A stretch of DNA of 32,264 bases from Coriobacteriales bacterium (GCA_017515595.1 JAFWFL010000091.1:1-32264); one strand, 5' to 3'; numbered from the stretch's first letter, positions 7,473-15,885 are shown. Translations and numbers: made by a program. The notes: generated by a model not told the origin, from the letters alone.

Positions 7473-9684
7473 TAGGCAGTTGGTTCTTTTGCGGCTTTAT
7501 GATGAACCGGTCGCAGATGAGTAAGAGGGCCGGGAGCAGGGTCAATACCAGTATGGCCGAGACAAACGCGCCTCTTGAGACAAGAGAACCTATGCTCGAA
7601 ATGTAGTATATGGTGCAGTACTGGCCAATCACAAAGCCGGCCATGGTGAGGATCATACCCGAGGTCAGAACCGTAGGAACGGCGCGCTTCAGGGCTTCTG
7701 TGAGGGCGTTCTCAGCCACAAGTCCGTCTTGGCGCAGCCTGCGATACTGGTCGCTCACAAGGATGCCGTAGTCAATGGTGGCGCCCATCTGTATTGACAG
7801 ACAAATGAGATACGACATAAAGTAGATAAACTGTCCCATAAAGTGCGAGAACCCCATGTTGACGAGGATCGCGCCTTCAATAATGAATACCAAAAGAAGC
7901 GGCAGCAAAAACGCCTTGAACGACAGCGCGACAATACAAAGAATTGCCGAGAAGGTAATGGCGTTCACCTTAAGCAGGTCACCCTCAAACGCATGGCCTA
8001 TGTCATAGTTTGACATAGGAATACCGGTAATGTAGTAATCATCGCCATATACCTCGTGAATTGCCGCGAACAGCTCGTCCATATAGGCCGAGAAACCCTC
8101 TACAGACGTCGTGTAATTGAGGTCGATGAGCATGCGGGTATACCGCGGTCCCTCAAAGACGGACCGCGCCATATTAAGCGTCTCTTGGAGCTCCGTGACC
8201 TGCTCGTTGTCTTCTGTGAGTGAGCTGGCGGCTTCGAGCAGTTTATCTGCGCGGACTTCATCTCCAAAACCCTGCAGTCTGAAGAAAAGCTTTACCGCGG
8301 TAATGTTCATGCCTGACAGCTCGGCAACGTCCTCGGCTGTGTAGTAGGTTATCGCAGCTTCGCCGGTTGTGACCATGGCAGAGATGGTATCTATCGCAGG
8401 GGTTCCGTCATTGAGCGTGAGTTTTTGGAGGTTTGTGACGAGTTCCCGCTGTTGGTCATAATCCTCATCATCAGTACCTCCGGGCACCAAGAGAGCGATG
8501 GGGGTTGTAGCGCCAAATACCCTGTTGACAACTGCGGTATCGGTGTTGTCGACGGTGTAGGATTCTTCAGTAAAACTATAGACGGTTTGGCTTGAATGGT
8601 ATGCTCCCAGGAGAACTACCGCGCACAATACAACCGCTACGGGGACTTTTGCCTTGATAATGCCGTGCGCGAGCTGTTCTCCGCCCAACTTGAGCGGTGT
8701 ATGGCGGGTAAGGCGCAAGGGCCTCTCCATAAAAAGCGTAATAGAAGGCATAAGCAAAAACACGTTAAGCATGCTGATGAGGATGCCTTTTGAGAGCACA
8801 AGACCAATATCAAAACCAATGGTAAAGCTCATAAACAAAAGCGACAACAAACCGGCCACCGTGGTGAGCGCGCTCGACGAGATGCGCATAAAGCACTGGG
8901 TGAGCGCCTCAACAAGAGCCTCCCGGGGAGCCATGCCGTCATCGCAGCAGCCGTTAAACGTATGGATGAGCATGATGGCGTAGTCAATGGAGAGTGCAAG
9001 CTGCAAAATGGCGCTCACGGCAAAGGTGATAAACGAGACATCGGCAAAAATAAAGTTTGTGCCCATGTTGATGATGATGGAAATCGCAAGCACAAAGATT
9101 ATAACAACCGGCTCGAGCCAGGCATGCGATGTAAGCAGGAGCACGAGGATCACAATAGTAACCGCGATCAGCATAACAATGGGGATTTCTTCTCCCACGC
9201 TCTTTTGAATGTCGAGAAGGGTTGCCTCGGCGCCGCCTACGTAGTATGTCCCAACCTGCGAGAACATCTCGCGCAGCTGAGGAATAAAAACTGCCGTGTC
9301 GCAGGAGTTGAGCGTTACTGTTATGAGGTTGTAAGTTGTGCCGTTGGTCTCGCGGGTATCGGTAGAAGCATCGTGAAGGGCGAATTGAATCTCTGGAAGG
9401 TCGTTAAGTTCTGTAACTATGTTCTCAAGAGTTTCTTCATCCTGGTCCATAAACATGAGACGCAGCTGCTCGCTTGAGCCAAACTCTTCTTCCATCACAC
9501 GGAGCGCGCGCTGAGTCATAGTGTCTTGGTCAAGATAGCGAATAAGATCATAATTGATGACGGTTTTGTCAATCATAGTTATGCTCCAGGCGGCAATCAA
9601 AAGAATGACCACCATAAAGAGCACTCTGTATTTTACAATCCAACCGGCAATCCTGCGCTTCAAGACATCTGACCTTTCCCGCAT
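7465..9684 (-). CDS. MMPL/RND-superfamily membrane transporter
   Basis: The 739-residue protein has the duplicated RND/MMPL layout: one membrane segment near residue 20, a large external loop (about 45-165), five to six membrane segments (about 175-350) including SIDYAIMLIHTF, then a repeat of the same plan with a loop at about 385-575 and a final membrane cluster holding GATIDYGILVSDQYRR. Family members export lipids, peptides or drugs using the proton gradient; the cargo is unknown. ATG 9684 has no visible ribosome site. A TTG at 9663 (residue 8) has GGGAAAGG 9 nt upstream, and the predicted promoter at 9700-9728 would put the transcript start only a few bases before ATG 9684, so TTG 9663 is a credible true start. 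The TAA stop lies inside the last copy of repeat array A, so the final residues (LPKS) are encoded by the repeat edge. Confidence 0.87.
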   Translation of the reverse strand: MRERSDVLKRRIAGWIVKYRVLFMVVILLIAAWSITMIDKTVINYDLIRYLDQDTMTQRALRVMEEEFGSSEQLRLMFMDQDEETLENIVTELNDLPEIQFALHDASTDTRETNGTTYNLITVTLNSCDTAVFIPQLREMFSQVGTYYVGGAEATLLDIQKSVGEEIPIVMLIAVTIVILVLLLTSHAWLEPVVIIFVLAISIIINMGTNFIFADVSFITFAVSAILQLALSIDYAIMLIHTFNGCCDDGMAPREALVEALTQCFMRISSSALTTVAGLLSLLFMSFTIGFDIGLVLSKGILISMLNVFLLMPSITLFMERPLRLTRHTPLKLGGEQLAHGIIKAKVPVAVVLCAVVLLGAYHSSQTVYSFTEESYTVDNTDTAVVNRVFGATTPIALLVPGGTDDEDYDQQRELVTNLQKLTLNDGTPAIDTISAMVTTGEAAITYYTAEDVAELSGMNITAVKLFFRLQGFGDEVRADKLLEAASSLTEDNEQVTELQETLNMARSVFEGPRYTRMLIDLNYTTSVEGFSAYMDELFAAIHEVYGDDYYITGIPMSNYDIGHAFEGDLLKVNAITFSAILCIVALSFKAFLLPLLLVFIIEGAILVNMGFSHFMGQFIYFMSYLICLSIQMGATIDYGILVSDQYRRLRQDGLVAENALTEALKRAVPTVLTSGMILTMAGFVIGQYCTIYYISSIGSLVSRGAFVSAILVLTLLPALLLICDRFIIKPQKNQLPKS

Positions 9685-9699
9685 TTTTGAGCGAAGGGT

Positions 9700-9728
9700 A
9701 TGATACTACTTATGGCAAAAAGCGTCAG
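9700..9728 (-). promoter_or_regulatory. Candidate promoter for the MMPL-type gene
   Basis: On the minus strand CTGACG (9723-9728), a 17-bp spacer and TATCAT (9700-9705) lie just upstream of the gene. A start near 9693 would give an almost leaderless transcript for ATG 9684 but a normal leader for TTG 9663. Confidence 0.4.
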
Positions 9729-9823
9729 TCTCGTAAAACCCAATCCACAGCAAACCAAAGAACAAAGAGTATGGAATTTGATTAAGATCGAGCCACACCG
9801 TTAGGCGCTGGAGCAGACTGCCC

Positions 9824-10060
9824 GCGCACGCTTATTGCATCTTTGGCGCCACATTAATTGGATTTATAAGGTGCTAGACGAGTTCTGGTGATGCTCGCGC
9901 ACGCTCACTATAGCTTTGGCGCCTCATTAATTGGATTAATTGGGTCAATAAGTTGTATGATTGATTACTGCCGAGAAGCCCCGCGCTTTTGACCTGGGCG
10001 TTCTTCTCGGCATGAATTCCCGGCGCGATTTGGCAACCCAATTAATTGGATTAATTAGGT
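9824..10060. repeat. Degenerate three-copy array (TTTGGCGCC / ATTAATTGGATTAAT) in a divergent gap
   Basis: Three related units start at 9842, 9915 and 10029 with TTTGGCGCC or TTTGGCAAC, followed by ATTAATTGGATT and a TAAGG, TTGGG or TTAGG end. The first two are preceded by a shared GCGCACGCT element, giving a 73-bp period. The third is 114 bp further on, and the extra length corresponds to a hairpin at 9969-10012. The array occupies the 483-bp space between the divergent transporter and RsmJ-like genes. No open frame with a ribosome site is evident there. Function unknown. Confidence 0.65.
9969..10012. repeat. GCCGAGAAG hairpin inserted in the 9.8-10.1 kb array
   Basis: TGCCGAGAAG (9969-9978) pairs with CTTCTCGGCA (10003-10012) around a 24-nt loop. 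It is the third inverted pair of the GCCGAGAA word in this window. It lies well upstream of the RsmJ-like gene and about 285 bp upstream of the transporter start, so it is not at any gene's 3' end. Confidence 0.65.
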
Positions 10061-10167
10061 TTATATACGTGGATTCCTGTGCGCAAAGGTATTTTTTGGA
10101 TAACACAGAAGGACGGGGGTTATGTGTGGTTTTGGACGACATTGGAGGGGGTTAAACCTGCTATGAT

Positions 10168-10881
10168 ATGCACGTTGAGAAACGGGGCTGTGAGAAGGGA
10201 TGTGACGTGGAGAATCTGCCGGCGACGCCTCAGGGTTTACAGTTGGAATACCAGGCAGAAGGGCTTACGCTTGTGGGCAACGGTCTCGCTCTGCGCGGTG
10301 ATTTTACCCACCTTCTGCCTCGTGTACAACCTGCGAATCTGAGCCGGGAGCTCCTGGTGCGAGCGGCGAAGATCAAGGGTTTTGACGGTGTTCCTCATGT
10401 GGTAGATGCCACTGCCGGCCTTGGTGAAGACTCTTTTTTGCTGGCAGCTGCCGGTTTTGAAGTAACGCTCTGCGAACGGGATGCTGTTATTGCAGTTTTA
10501 CTGCGGGATGCTTTGAACCGTGCGCAGGAATCTCCGCAGCTAGCCCAGATTGCAGGGCAGATGCATCTTTATGAGGGCGATTCTATTGACTTGCTTTCTC
10601 AGCCCGGACTCATGCCTCAGGTGGTGTATCTTGACCCAATGTTCCCCCAAAAGCGCAAGACAGATGCGCTCACCAATAAAAAGCTCCAGCTGTTTCAGCA
10701 GCTCGAGAGGCCCTGCGAAGATGAGGCCGAGCTCATGCAAGTGGCATACGATGCTCATCCGTTGAAGATCGTAGTAAAGCGCCCGCTCAAAGGCCCGTAT
10801 TTGGCCGAGAAAAAACCGAGCCATTCTCTGGCAGGCAAAGTGGTACGTTATGACTGCTACGTACTGCCGCGACGGGAATAG
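10168..10881 (+). CDS. rsmJ: RsmJ-like 16S rRNA guanine-N2 methyltransferase
   Basis: The 237-residue product carries the SAM-binding signature of the RsmJ (YhiQ) family: VVDATAGLGEDSFLLAAAGF (motif I), CERDAVIAVLLRDALNRA, and the catalytic-loop region VVYLDPMFPQKRKTDALTNKK. In Escherichia coli RsmJ makes m2G1516 in 16S rRNA; that specific site is inferred by family. The C-terminus (IVVKRPLKGPYL) also fits. The usual length is about 250, so the gene is complete. ATG 10168 has only a distant GGAGGGG; a GTG at 10207 has AGAAGGGA 6 nt upstream and may be the real start, which would remove 13 unconserved-looking residues. The next gene on the same strand is TatD-like, starting about 70 bp downstream after a double hairpin repeat. 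Confidence 0.8.
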   Translation: MHVEKRGCEKGCDVENLPATPQGLQLEYQAEGLTLVGNGLALRGDFTHLLPRVQPANLSRELLVRAAKIKGFDGVPHVVDATAGLGEDSFLLAAAGFEVTLCERDAVIAVLLRDALNRAQESPQLAQIAGQMHLYEGDSIDLLSQPGLMPQVVYLDPMFPQKRKTDALTNKKLQLFQQLERPCEDEAELMQVAYDAHPLKIVVKRPLKGPYLAEKKPSHSLAGKVVRYDCYVLPRRE

Positions 10882-10888
10882 AGGTACA

Positions 10889-10935
10889 CCTCATCAGTCG
10901 CCTACGGCGACAGCTTCCCCTCAAGGGGAAGCCTG
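10889..10935. repeat. Double-hairpin intergenic repeat (GTCGCC..GGCGAC, CTTCCCC..GGGGAAG)
   Basis: Two adjacent perfect inverted repeats, 10897-10911 and 10914-10931, lie between the RsmJ-like stop and the TatD-like start. From memory the pairing of these two stems resembles a dispersed element common in gut Firmicutes and some Actinobacteria, but I cannot search for it here. It could act as an RNA-stabilising or attenuating structure. Confidence 0.6.
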
Positions 10936-10951
10936 GACAACAGAAACGAGG

Positions 10952-11785
10952 ATGATGGTTATGGGTGAAGAAGAAGGTTCGCAGAGTCTAAATATAAGCG
11001 GTTTTTGTGCGCTTCATGATGCGCATGTTCATCTGGCTTTTATGAATGACAGGATTCAGGTTGCCAAGGACGCAGCAGAGAAGGGGAGCATGCTGTTCTC
11101 GAACACGGTTGTTCCTTCTGAGTTTGAGCCTCATGCTGCAGAGATGCAACCTTATTCCAACGTATTTGTTGGCTTGGGTATGCATCCCTGGTGGATCGAA
11201 GCTGACGACAGTCTGCGTCATGATATATTAAGCTGCTATTTGGACCTCATTCCTAAAGCCCGTTACCTGGGAGAAATAGGCCTCGATTTTGGTCTCAAAC
11301 ACGAACATACCCGCGATGCCCAGGTTGAATTCTTAACGGGAATCTGCCGCCAAGCCGCTGCGGAAGGCGGTAAAGTTATCTCAATACATGCGGTGCGCTC
11401 GGCCGCAACTGTGCTCGATATTCTCGAAGAAACCGGCTGTATATCTACCTGTACCTGCATTTTCCATTGGTTTAGTGACACCGGGTCATCACTCAACCGC
11501 GCCATACGCGCCGGTTGTATGTTCTCGGTGGGACGCTACATGCTCGCCTCCAAGCGAGGGCTCTCTTACGCGGCACAGATTCCTCTTGCACAAATGCTTC
11601 TTGAAACTGACGACCCCGAGGGCGAAGGTGTTACCTGGGGCTACAGTGCCATCGCAAAAGCGCTTGTAAGCGCGGTATTCTCCATAGCCCAGGCAAGAGA
11701 AAAGCACCCTCAAGGCAATCAACCAACTGCGCCAAAAGAATTATCAGCGCTTCTCAGCAACAATATGCACCGTGTATTTCTCTAA
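10952..11785 (+). CDS. TatD-family metal-dependent hydrolase (probable DNase)
   Basis: Metal-site motifs of the TatD amidohydrolase family occur in order: HDAHVHL (DxHxH), FVGLGMHPWW, YLGEIGLDF, KVISIHAVRSA, CIFHWFSDTGS and MLLETDDPE, in a product of about 275 residues, close to the usual length. TatD proteins are divalent-metal nucleases or related hydrolases in the cytoplasm; the substrate here is inferred. The open frame reaches back into the RsmJ-like gene, but that extension runs through the hairpin repeat and looks non-coding. Starts at 10952, 10955 or 10961 follow the GAGG at 10948-10951, and 10961 has the best spacing (9 nt). The 3' end overlaps the convergent leucine-rich-repeat gene by a few bases. 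Confidence 0.85.
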   Translation: MMVMGEEEGSQSLNISGFCALHDAHVHLAFMNDRIQVAKDAAEKGSMLFSNTVVPSEFEPHAAEMQPYSNVFVGLGMHPWWIEADDSLRHDILSCYLDLIPKARYLGEIGLDFGLKHEHTRDAQVEFLTGICRQAAAEGGKVISIHAVRSAATVLDILEETGCISTCTCIFHWFSDTGSSLNRAIRAGCMFSVGRYMLASKRGLSYAAQIPLAQMLLETDDPEGEGVTWGYSAIAKALVSAVFSIAQAREKHPQGNQPTAPKELSALLSNNMHRVFL

Positions 11786-12786
11786 GCTTTTTCTTTCGTA
11801 TTGTCCTCAGTTACTTCTTTTGTATTTTCCTCTGCCTGCTCTTCTTTGGAGCTATCCTCTGCTTGTTCTGTGGTGTCTTGCTTCCACTGCGTGGTTACGT
11901 TAGATGTCCAGCCGGTGCCGGCATCGCTTGACTCAATGCGTTCTACCTCGACTTCCTTTGACGAGTCGTGATATTCAATCACTTCGCAGCCAGAAGGTAA
12001 TGCGCCTTCTGCAATGGTTGACTCCGGGCCTACGGTTATGGAAGTGAGGGCATCGCATCCCGCAAACGCGTCCTTCTCGGCAGCTACTTTGCCTATGAAG
12101 GTAACGCTTGTAAGCGCTGAGCAGTTCAGAAATGCGTTGGCGGCGATTTCTGTGGCACCAACTGTTCCGTTGCTTGTAAAGCTTGTGAGAGACGTGCAGT
12201 TTTCAAAGGCATTTTGACCAATGCTGCGCAGGTTGGAGGCAACATTGACGGTCTCAAGAGCCGCACAGTCCTTAAATGATTCATCACCAAACCCGTAGCA
12301 ATTGGCGAACTCGGCTGTTGCGAGCGACGTACAGCCGGCAAATCCGCGGGCGCCAATGCTCCCAAGAGAAGATCCAAAGTTGATACCGGGCAAGGCCGTG
12401 CAGCCTTCGAACGCTGAGTTACTGATTGACTGCAACCCGTTTGCTGCGGGGATTGCGGTAAGAGATGTACAGCCCGCAAATGCGCGGTTGCCAATAAACC
12501 TGGTCTTTGCACCAAGTGAGACCGAGGTCAGCGAGGTGCAATTCTCAAACGCTTTTTCCTTAACGGCGGTTACGTTGAGCTCGTTTACCGTGTCGGGTAT
12601 CTTGACGGTTGTAGGGGAACCCTGATACCCTGCCACGGCAAATGCATCAGAGCCATTTGGAGCAAAAACGAGACCCTCAAGCATTTGCTCTTTTGAGCAT
12701 CCGGTCAGGCAGCCTGTTATGCCCATTGAGGCTAAAAACCCGCATGCTGCCAGGAACGATCTTCTCGTCATCCCGCTAGTTTGCAT
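11782..12786 (-). CDS. BspA-type leucine-rich-repeat surface lipoprotein
   Basis: The 334-residue product has a twin-arginine motif (MTRRSFLAACGF) followed by a lipobox (LTGC, about residue 30), so it is probably an exported lipoprotein. From about 55 to 265 it is made of LRR_5/BspA repeats of about 23 residues (AFENCTSLTSVSLGA, AFAGCTSLTAIPAAN, and so on, roughly nine units). It ends in a Glu/Thr/Lys-rich, probably disordered tail. Such proteins mediate adhesion or aggregation in oral and gut bacteria. ATG 12786 is preferred over an upstream frame because GGAGGG lies 6-7 nt before it. It is transcribed divergently from the RiPP-like operon and overlaps the TatD-like stop tail-to-tail. Confidence 0.85.
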   Translation of the reverse strand: MQTSGMTRRSFLAACGFLASMGITGCLTGCSKEQMLEGLVFAPNGSDAFAVAGYQGSPTTVKIPDTVNELNVTAVKEKAFENCTSLTSVSLGAKTRFIGNRAFAGCTSLTAIPAANGLQSISNSAFEGCTALPGINFGSSLGSIGARGFAGCTSLATAEFANCYGFGDESFKDCAALETVNVASNLRSIGQNAFENCTSLTSFTSNGTVGATEIAANAFLNCSALTSVTFIGKVAAEKDAFAGCDALTSITVGPESTIAEGALPSGCEVIEYHDSSKEVEVERIESSDAGTGWTSNVTTQWKQDTTEQAEDSSKEEQAEENTKEVTEDNTKEKA

Positions 12787-12950
12787 AATGTCCCTCCAGC
12801 TCTCCCAAATATTCAAACCACTTGTGACAATTATGCGGTTACGGGCCTCCGTTGACGCTCAGAACCGTCTCCGTTGGCGCTTAAAGAAAAAGAATCCATA
12901 TAGTCATCACACCATGATACGAAAAGGCCACTATTCTGATATTGTTTTAT

Positions 12951-12969
12951 TAGGGGGACTCATCCCCTA
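12951..12969 (+). promoter_or_regulatory. Leader hairpin upstream of the seven-gene operon
   Basis: TAGGGG (12951-12956) and CCCCTA (12964-12969) form a compact stem 37-55 bp before ATG 13006, inside the 219-bp divergent gap. Upstream, CTCCGTTGACGCT and CTCCGTTGGCGCT are near-identical direct repeats about 23 bp apart (around 12846-12881). Either could be a regulator site; I do not see a convincing -35/-10 pair. Confidence 0.35.
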
Positions 12970-13005
12970 TTAGTTTAAGTTATTATTCAAAAGGAGGACG
13001 GTTTT

Positions 13006-13968
13006 ATGAGTACTATTTCGAGTCAATGCAGTCGTCGTGGTTTTATTGCGGCAGCTTCTGCCCTTGCCATTGGCAGCATGGGGCTTATGATAGAACTGGC
13101 TGCGCGTCCTTCTGTTGCCGAGGCCGAGGATCTTTCGCTTATGGCAGATAACACGTCGGTTCTTCCTCAGAGCTCAAGCGTGCTTTTGACCAATGCTGAT
13201 GTCAGCAACCTTTCGCGCTACCAGCTTTATATTGCCCGCAATGAGATTTATGCACGTCACGGCTATATTTTTGCACAACAGGACCTGCGCGACTACTTTG
13301 CTCAGAAGATTTGGTATCAGCCAAGCATCCCCGCAGATCAGTTTGATGATGATACCCTGCTGAGCTACATCGAAGAAACCAACATCGGCAAGATTTTGGA
13401 GTATGAGAACGGCTCGGCACAAAAGGATTCATGCGTATTCCCGCAGAGCTCAAGCGTGCTTTTGGACGAGGATGACCTCGCGGGTTGCTCGGCCGTAGAC
13501 CTGTTCTTTGGCCGCAATGAGATTTATGCACGTCACGGCTACATCTTTAACACCGAGTATATCGCTGATTACTTCAATCAAAAGACCTGGTATAACCCCA
13601 CAACTCCGGCAGATCAATTTAATGAGTCGGTCCTCAGCTATATTGAGCAGACAAACATCGGTTTTATTCTGGCGCACGAGAACGGCGATGACCCGACTTC
13701 GCCCAACGCTTATATGTTCCCCGAGAGCTCAATTGCGTATTTGGGCGATGCCGAGCTGAGCCAGGCGACCCAGTTTGAGCTTTACATAGGCCGCAATGAG
13801 ATTTACGCACGTCACGGTTATATTTTTAACCAGGATGATCTTGGATATTACTTTGGCCAAAAAACATGGTATAATCCAACCACACCGTCAGACCAGTTTA
13901 CCGAGGCAGTGTTTAATGATTACGAGCAGGCAAACATCGCGAATATTCTCGCGTATGAGAATGCGTAA
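13006..13968 (+). CDS. Tat-signalled protein with three YARHG domains
   Basis: The 320-residue product begins with a twin-arginine signal (SRRGFIAAASALAIGSMGL) and an Ala-rich cleavage region. Three YARHG-type repeats of about 75-90 residues follow, each with a (P)xSSxxxL lead-in, RNEIYARHGYIF, then QKxWYxPxxPxDQF and ExxNIxxILxYEN. The DNA encoding the YARHG core is almost identical in the three copies (near 13239, 13513 and 13791), which suggests recent duplication or gene conversion. YARHG domains are extracellular and of unknown function. AAGGAGGA lies upstream of ATG 13006. It is the first gene of a tight same-strand run ending at 20563, so it may be the extracytoplasmic partner, immunity factor or receptor of the peptide system; that role is inference. 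Confidence 0.85.
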   Translation: MSTISSQCSRRGFIAAASALAIGSMGLMIELAARPSVAEAEDLSLMADNTSVLPQSSSVLLTNADVSNLSRYQLYIARNEIYARHGYIFAQQDLRDYFAQKIWYQPSIPADQFDDDTLLSYIEETNIGKILEYENGSAQKDSCVFPQSSSVLLDEDDLAGCSAVDLFFGRNEIYARHGYIFNTEYIADYFNQKTWYNPTTPADQFNESVLSYIEQTNIGFILAHENGDDPTSPNAYMFPESSIAYLGDAELSQATQFELYIGRNEIYARHGYIFNQDDLGYYFGQKTWYNPTTPSDQFTEAVFNDYEQANIANILAYENA

Positions 13969-14008
13969 CAACACTATCTAGGCAGAACGCGAATTGCGGA
14001 GGGTGCGT

Positions 14009-14470
14009 ATGGAGCGCCGGGAATTTGTTAAGAACACGTTTGGCCTTGTTTTGCTCGCTGCGAGCGCAGGGCTGGGTATTTTGGGAGCCGAGAGCGCCTT
14101 GGCAGCAGATGTGGTATCTGCAGAATCAAAGATACTGTTCACAACCCCTGCTGTTAAGGATGCGGAGGCAGCCGAGGGACCGGTGATACAAAGCGGCATC
14201 GAGCTTGTTGCTTTGGCGAACGAGAAAGGTGCGAATACCTTTGTGGGCCGTTACCGCGCTACCGAGCTGTTTACGGTCGATAAAATGGGCGTTCTTTTGA
14301 TTTCCCTCGCAGATGGTACGCATACCCTTGAAGACATGGCTCAAAAGATGTCCAAAGAATTTGGCCAGGCAGTTAATCCTGCAGATGTGGCCATGTTCTT
14401 TATAACGCTGGGACAAGCCGGTTATTTGCAAAACAAGGTGCTTGTTAATCTGTATGAGATACCCGCGTGA
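14009..14470 (+). CDS. PqqD-like peptide-recognition (RRE) protein with Tat-like signal
   Basis: Residues about 70-150 of this 153-residue product match the PqqD/RiPP recognition element fold: NTFVGRYRATELFTVDKMG, then LADGTHTLEDMAQKMSKEFG and VAMFFITLGQAGYL. Such proteins bind the leader of a precursor peptide and hand it to a radical SAM maturase. Oddly, the N-terminus is a twin-arginine signal (MERREFVKNTFGLVLLAAS), so the protein looks exported or membrane-held, unlike PqqD. ATG 14009 is chosen because GGAGGG lies just upstream; a TTG five codons earlier lacks one. The gene lies 40 bp after the YARHG gene and abuts the radical SAM gene. Confidence 0.75.
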   Translation: MERREFVKNTFGLVLLAASAGLGILGAESALAADVVSAESKILFTTPAVKDAEAAEGPVIQSGIELVALANEKGANTFVGRYRATELFTVDKMGVLLISLADGTHTLEDMAQKMSKEFGQAVNPADVAMFFITLGQAGYLQNKVLVNLYEIPA

Positions 14471-14478
14471 GGTCTGCC

Positions 14479-15885
14479 ATGGAATCTGTGGAATGCGATG
14501 AAATCAACCGGGATGTATTGCCTCCACCCGAGCTGTTTGTACTCCGTGACGGCCAGGGTCCCATGCTGTACGCGCCTCTGGGCAGGCTCGTGGCACGTGC
14601 GAACGAGCCGGCCATAGCTCTTGCGCTTGCCTATGCCAAAGACCCCGGCTCGTTTGAGAATATGGACGCTGACGAGCAGGCTGTTGTAAATATGTTCAAG
14701 GAGCGTGGGTTCTTTGAGCCACGCTCCTTCCCCCATCATGAAGTGGGCTTTAAGCCGGCTCAGGTAACGCTCTTCCCCACAAACCGCTGCAATTTGCGCT
14801 GCAGTTATTGCTATGCATATGGCGGAGAAGGGGGCAAAAACGGGGAGCCTCTTGTTACCATGAGTGCAGATGTTGCAAAGCGCGCGGTTGACCTTGTGGC
14901 GCACAATGCCAAAGAACGTGCGGACAACGGGGAGAACGTGCACAACTTCCTGGTTTCGATTCATGGCAACGGTGAGCCGTTTTGCGCCTATGACCTTATA
15001 AAAGAAATTATATGGTATGGCCGTGACCTGGCCGAGAAGCTCGGCATTCCGGCGGTATTTAATGCTGCGACAAACGGAGTGCTGAGTGAAGAACAGCTCG
15101 AATTTGTTGTTGCAAATTTTGATTCCGTGAACATTTCGTTTGACGGTTTGCCGCAGTTCCAGGATGCCAACCGCCCGCAAGCCTCGGGAAAAGGCTCATT
15201 TGCCATGGTTGATCGCACCATGAAGCGGCTTTCTGAGGCAAAGGTTGACTTTGGAATTCGTACTACCGTCACAGCTGACATGGTTGAGTATATGCCGCAG
15301 ATTGTTGAATTTGTGGCAGACAATTACCCCGGTATTGAGCAGCTCCATTTTGAACCCGTGTGGGAATGCGGGCGCTGCGTTAAATCGAGCTGTTCAATGC
15401 CCTCTTCAGAGGCATTTATCGAGAGCTATTTGGCATCAGTTAAAATTGCTGATGAGCGGGGTTTGCGCCTGGTTTTCTCGGGCGCGAGACACGACATGAT
15501 TGTAGATACGTTCTGCAAGGTATCAAGCGGGAGTTTTACCGTAACGCCTTTGGGAGACGTAACCGCTTGTTATGAGGTGAGCTATCGCAGCGATGCGCGC
15601 TCCGAGCGGTTCTTCTTTGGACATTATGACTATGAGCTGGGCGACTTTGTGTTTGATCAGAAGAAGCTCGACGAGCTCTCAAAGCTCAATGTTCATAATA
15701 TAGCGTTTTGTAATGATTGTTTTTGCCGCTGGCATTGTGCCGGTGACTGTGCGGCCAAAGTGCTCGATGGAATCTCGCTCGAAGAGCATAGCGGCAGCGT
15801 GCGCTGCGAAATAAACCGAGCGCTTACCCTCAACCAGATTCAGCGTAAGCTCGATTGGAGGCCCAAGGATGACGAGACAGTATAA
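14479..15885 (+). CDS. Radical SAM/SPASM peptide maturase
   Basis: The 468-residue product has an N-terminal region of about 90 residues that may be a further RRE-like fold (PMLYAPLGRLVARANEPA). The radical SAM core follows with CxxxCxxC at residues 104-111 (NRCNLRCSYCYAYGG). Other landmarks are HGNGEP, VNISFDGLPQFQDANR and FEPVWECGRCVKSSC. The SPASM-type C-terminus is Cys-rich (VTACYEVSYR, FCNDCFCRWHCAGDC, VRCEINR) and should bind auxiliary iron-sulfur clusters. Enzymes of this class make thioether or C-C crosslinks in cysteine-rich peptides. The next gene, which overlaps the 3' end, encodes such a peptide. ATG 14479 has GAGG 6 nt upstream; GTG 14467, overlapping the previous stop, is an alternative. 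Confidence 0.88.
   Translation: MESVECDEINRDVLPPPELFVLRDGQGPMLYAPLGRLVARANEPAIALALAYAKDPGSFENMDADEQAVVNMFKERGFFEPRSFPHHEVGFKPAQVTLFPTNRCNLRCSYCYAYGGEGGKNGEPLVTMSADVAKRAVDLVAHNAKERADNGENVHNFLVSIHGNGEPFCAYDLIKEIIWYGRDLAEKLGIPAVFNAATNGVLSEEQLEFVVANFDSVNISFDGLPQFQDANRPQASGKGSFAMVDRTMKRLSEAKVDFGIRTTVTADMVEYMPQIVEFVADNYPGIEQLHFEPVWECGRCVKSSCSMPSSEAFIESYLASVKIADERGLRLVFSGARHDMIVDTFCKVSSGSFTVTPLGDVTACYEVSYRSDARSERFFFGHYDYELGDFVFDQKKLDELSKLNVHNIAFCNDCFCRWHCAGDCAAKVLDGISLEEHSGSVRCEINRALTLNQIQRKLDWRPKDDETV

Noticed and set aside
10850-10951. N-terminal extension of the TatD-like frame into the RsmJ-like gene
   Set aside because: The extension reads through the double-hairpin repeat and has no similarity to the family; starts with a ribosome site exist at 10952-10961.
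14422-15180. 252-codon minus-strand frame within the radical SAM gene
   Set aside because: Antisense to the radical SAM core; no domain or start signal.
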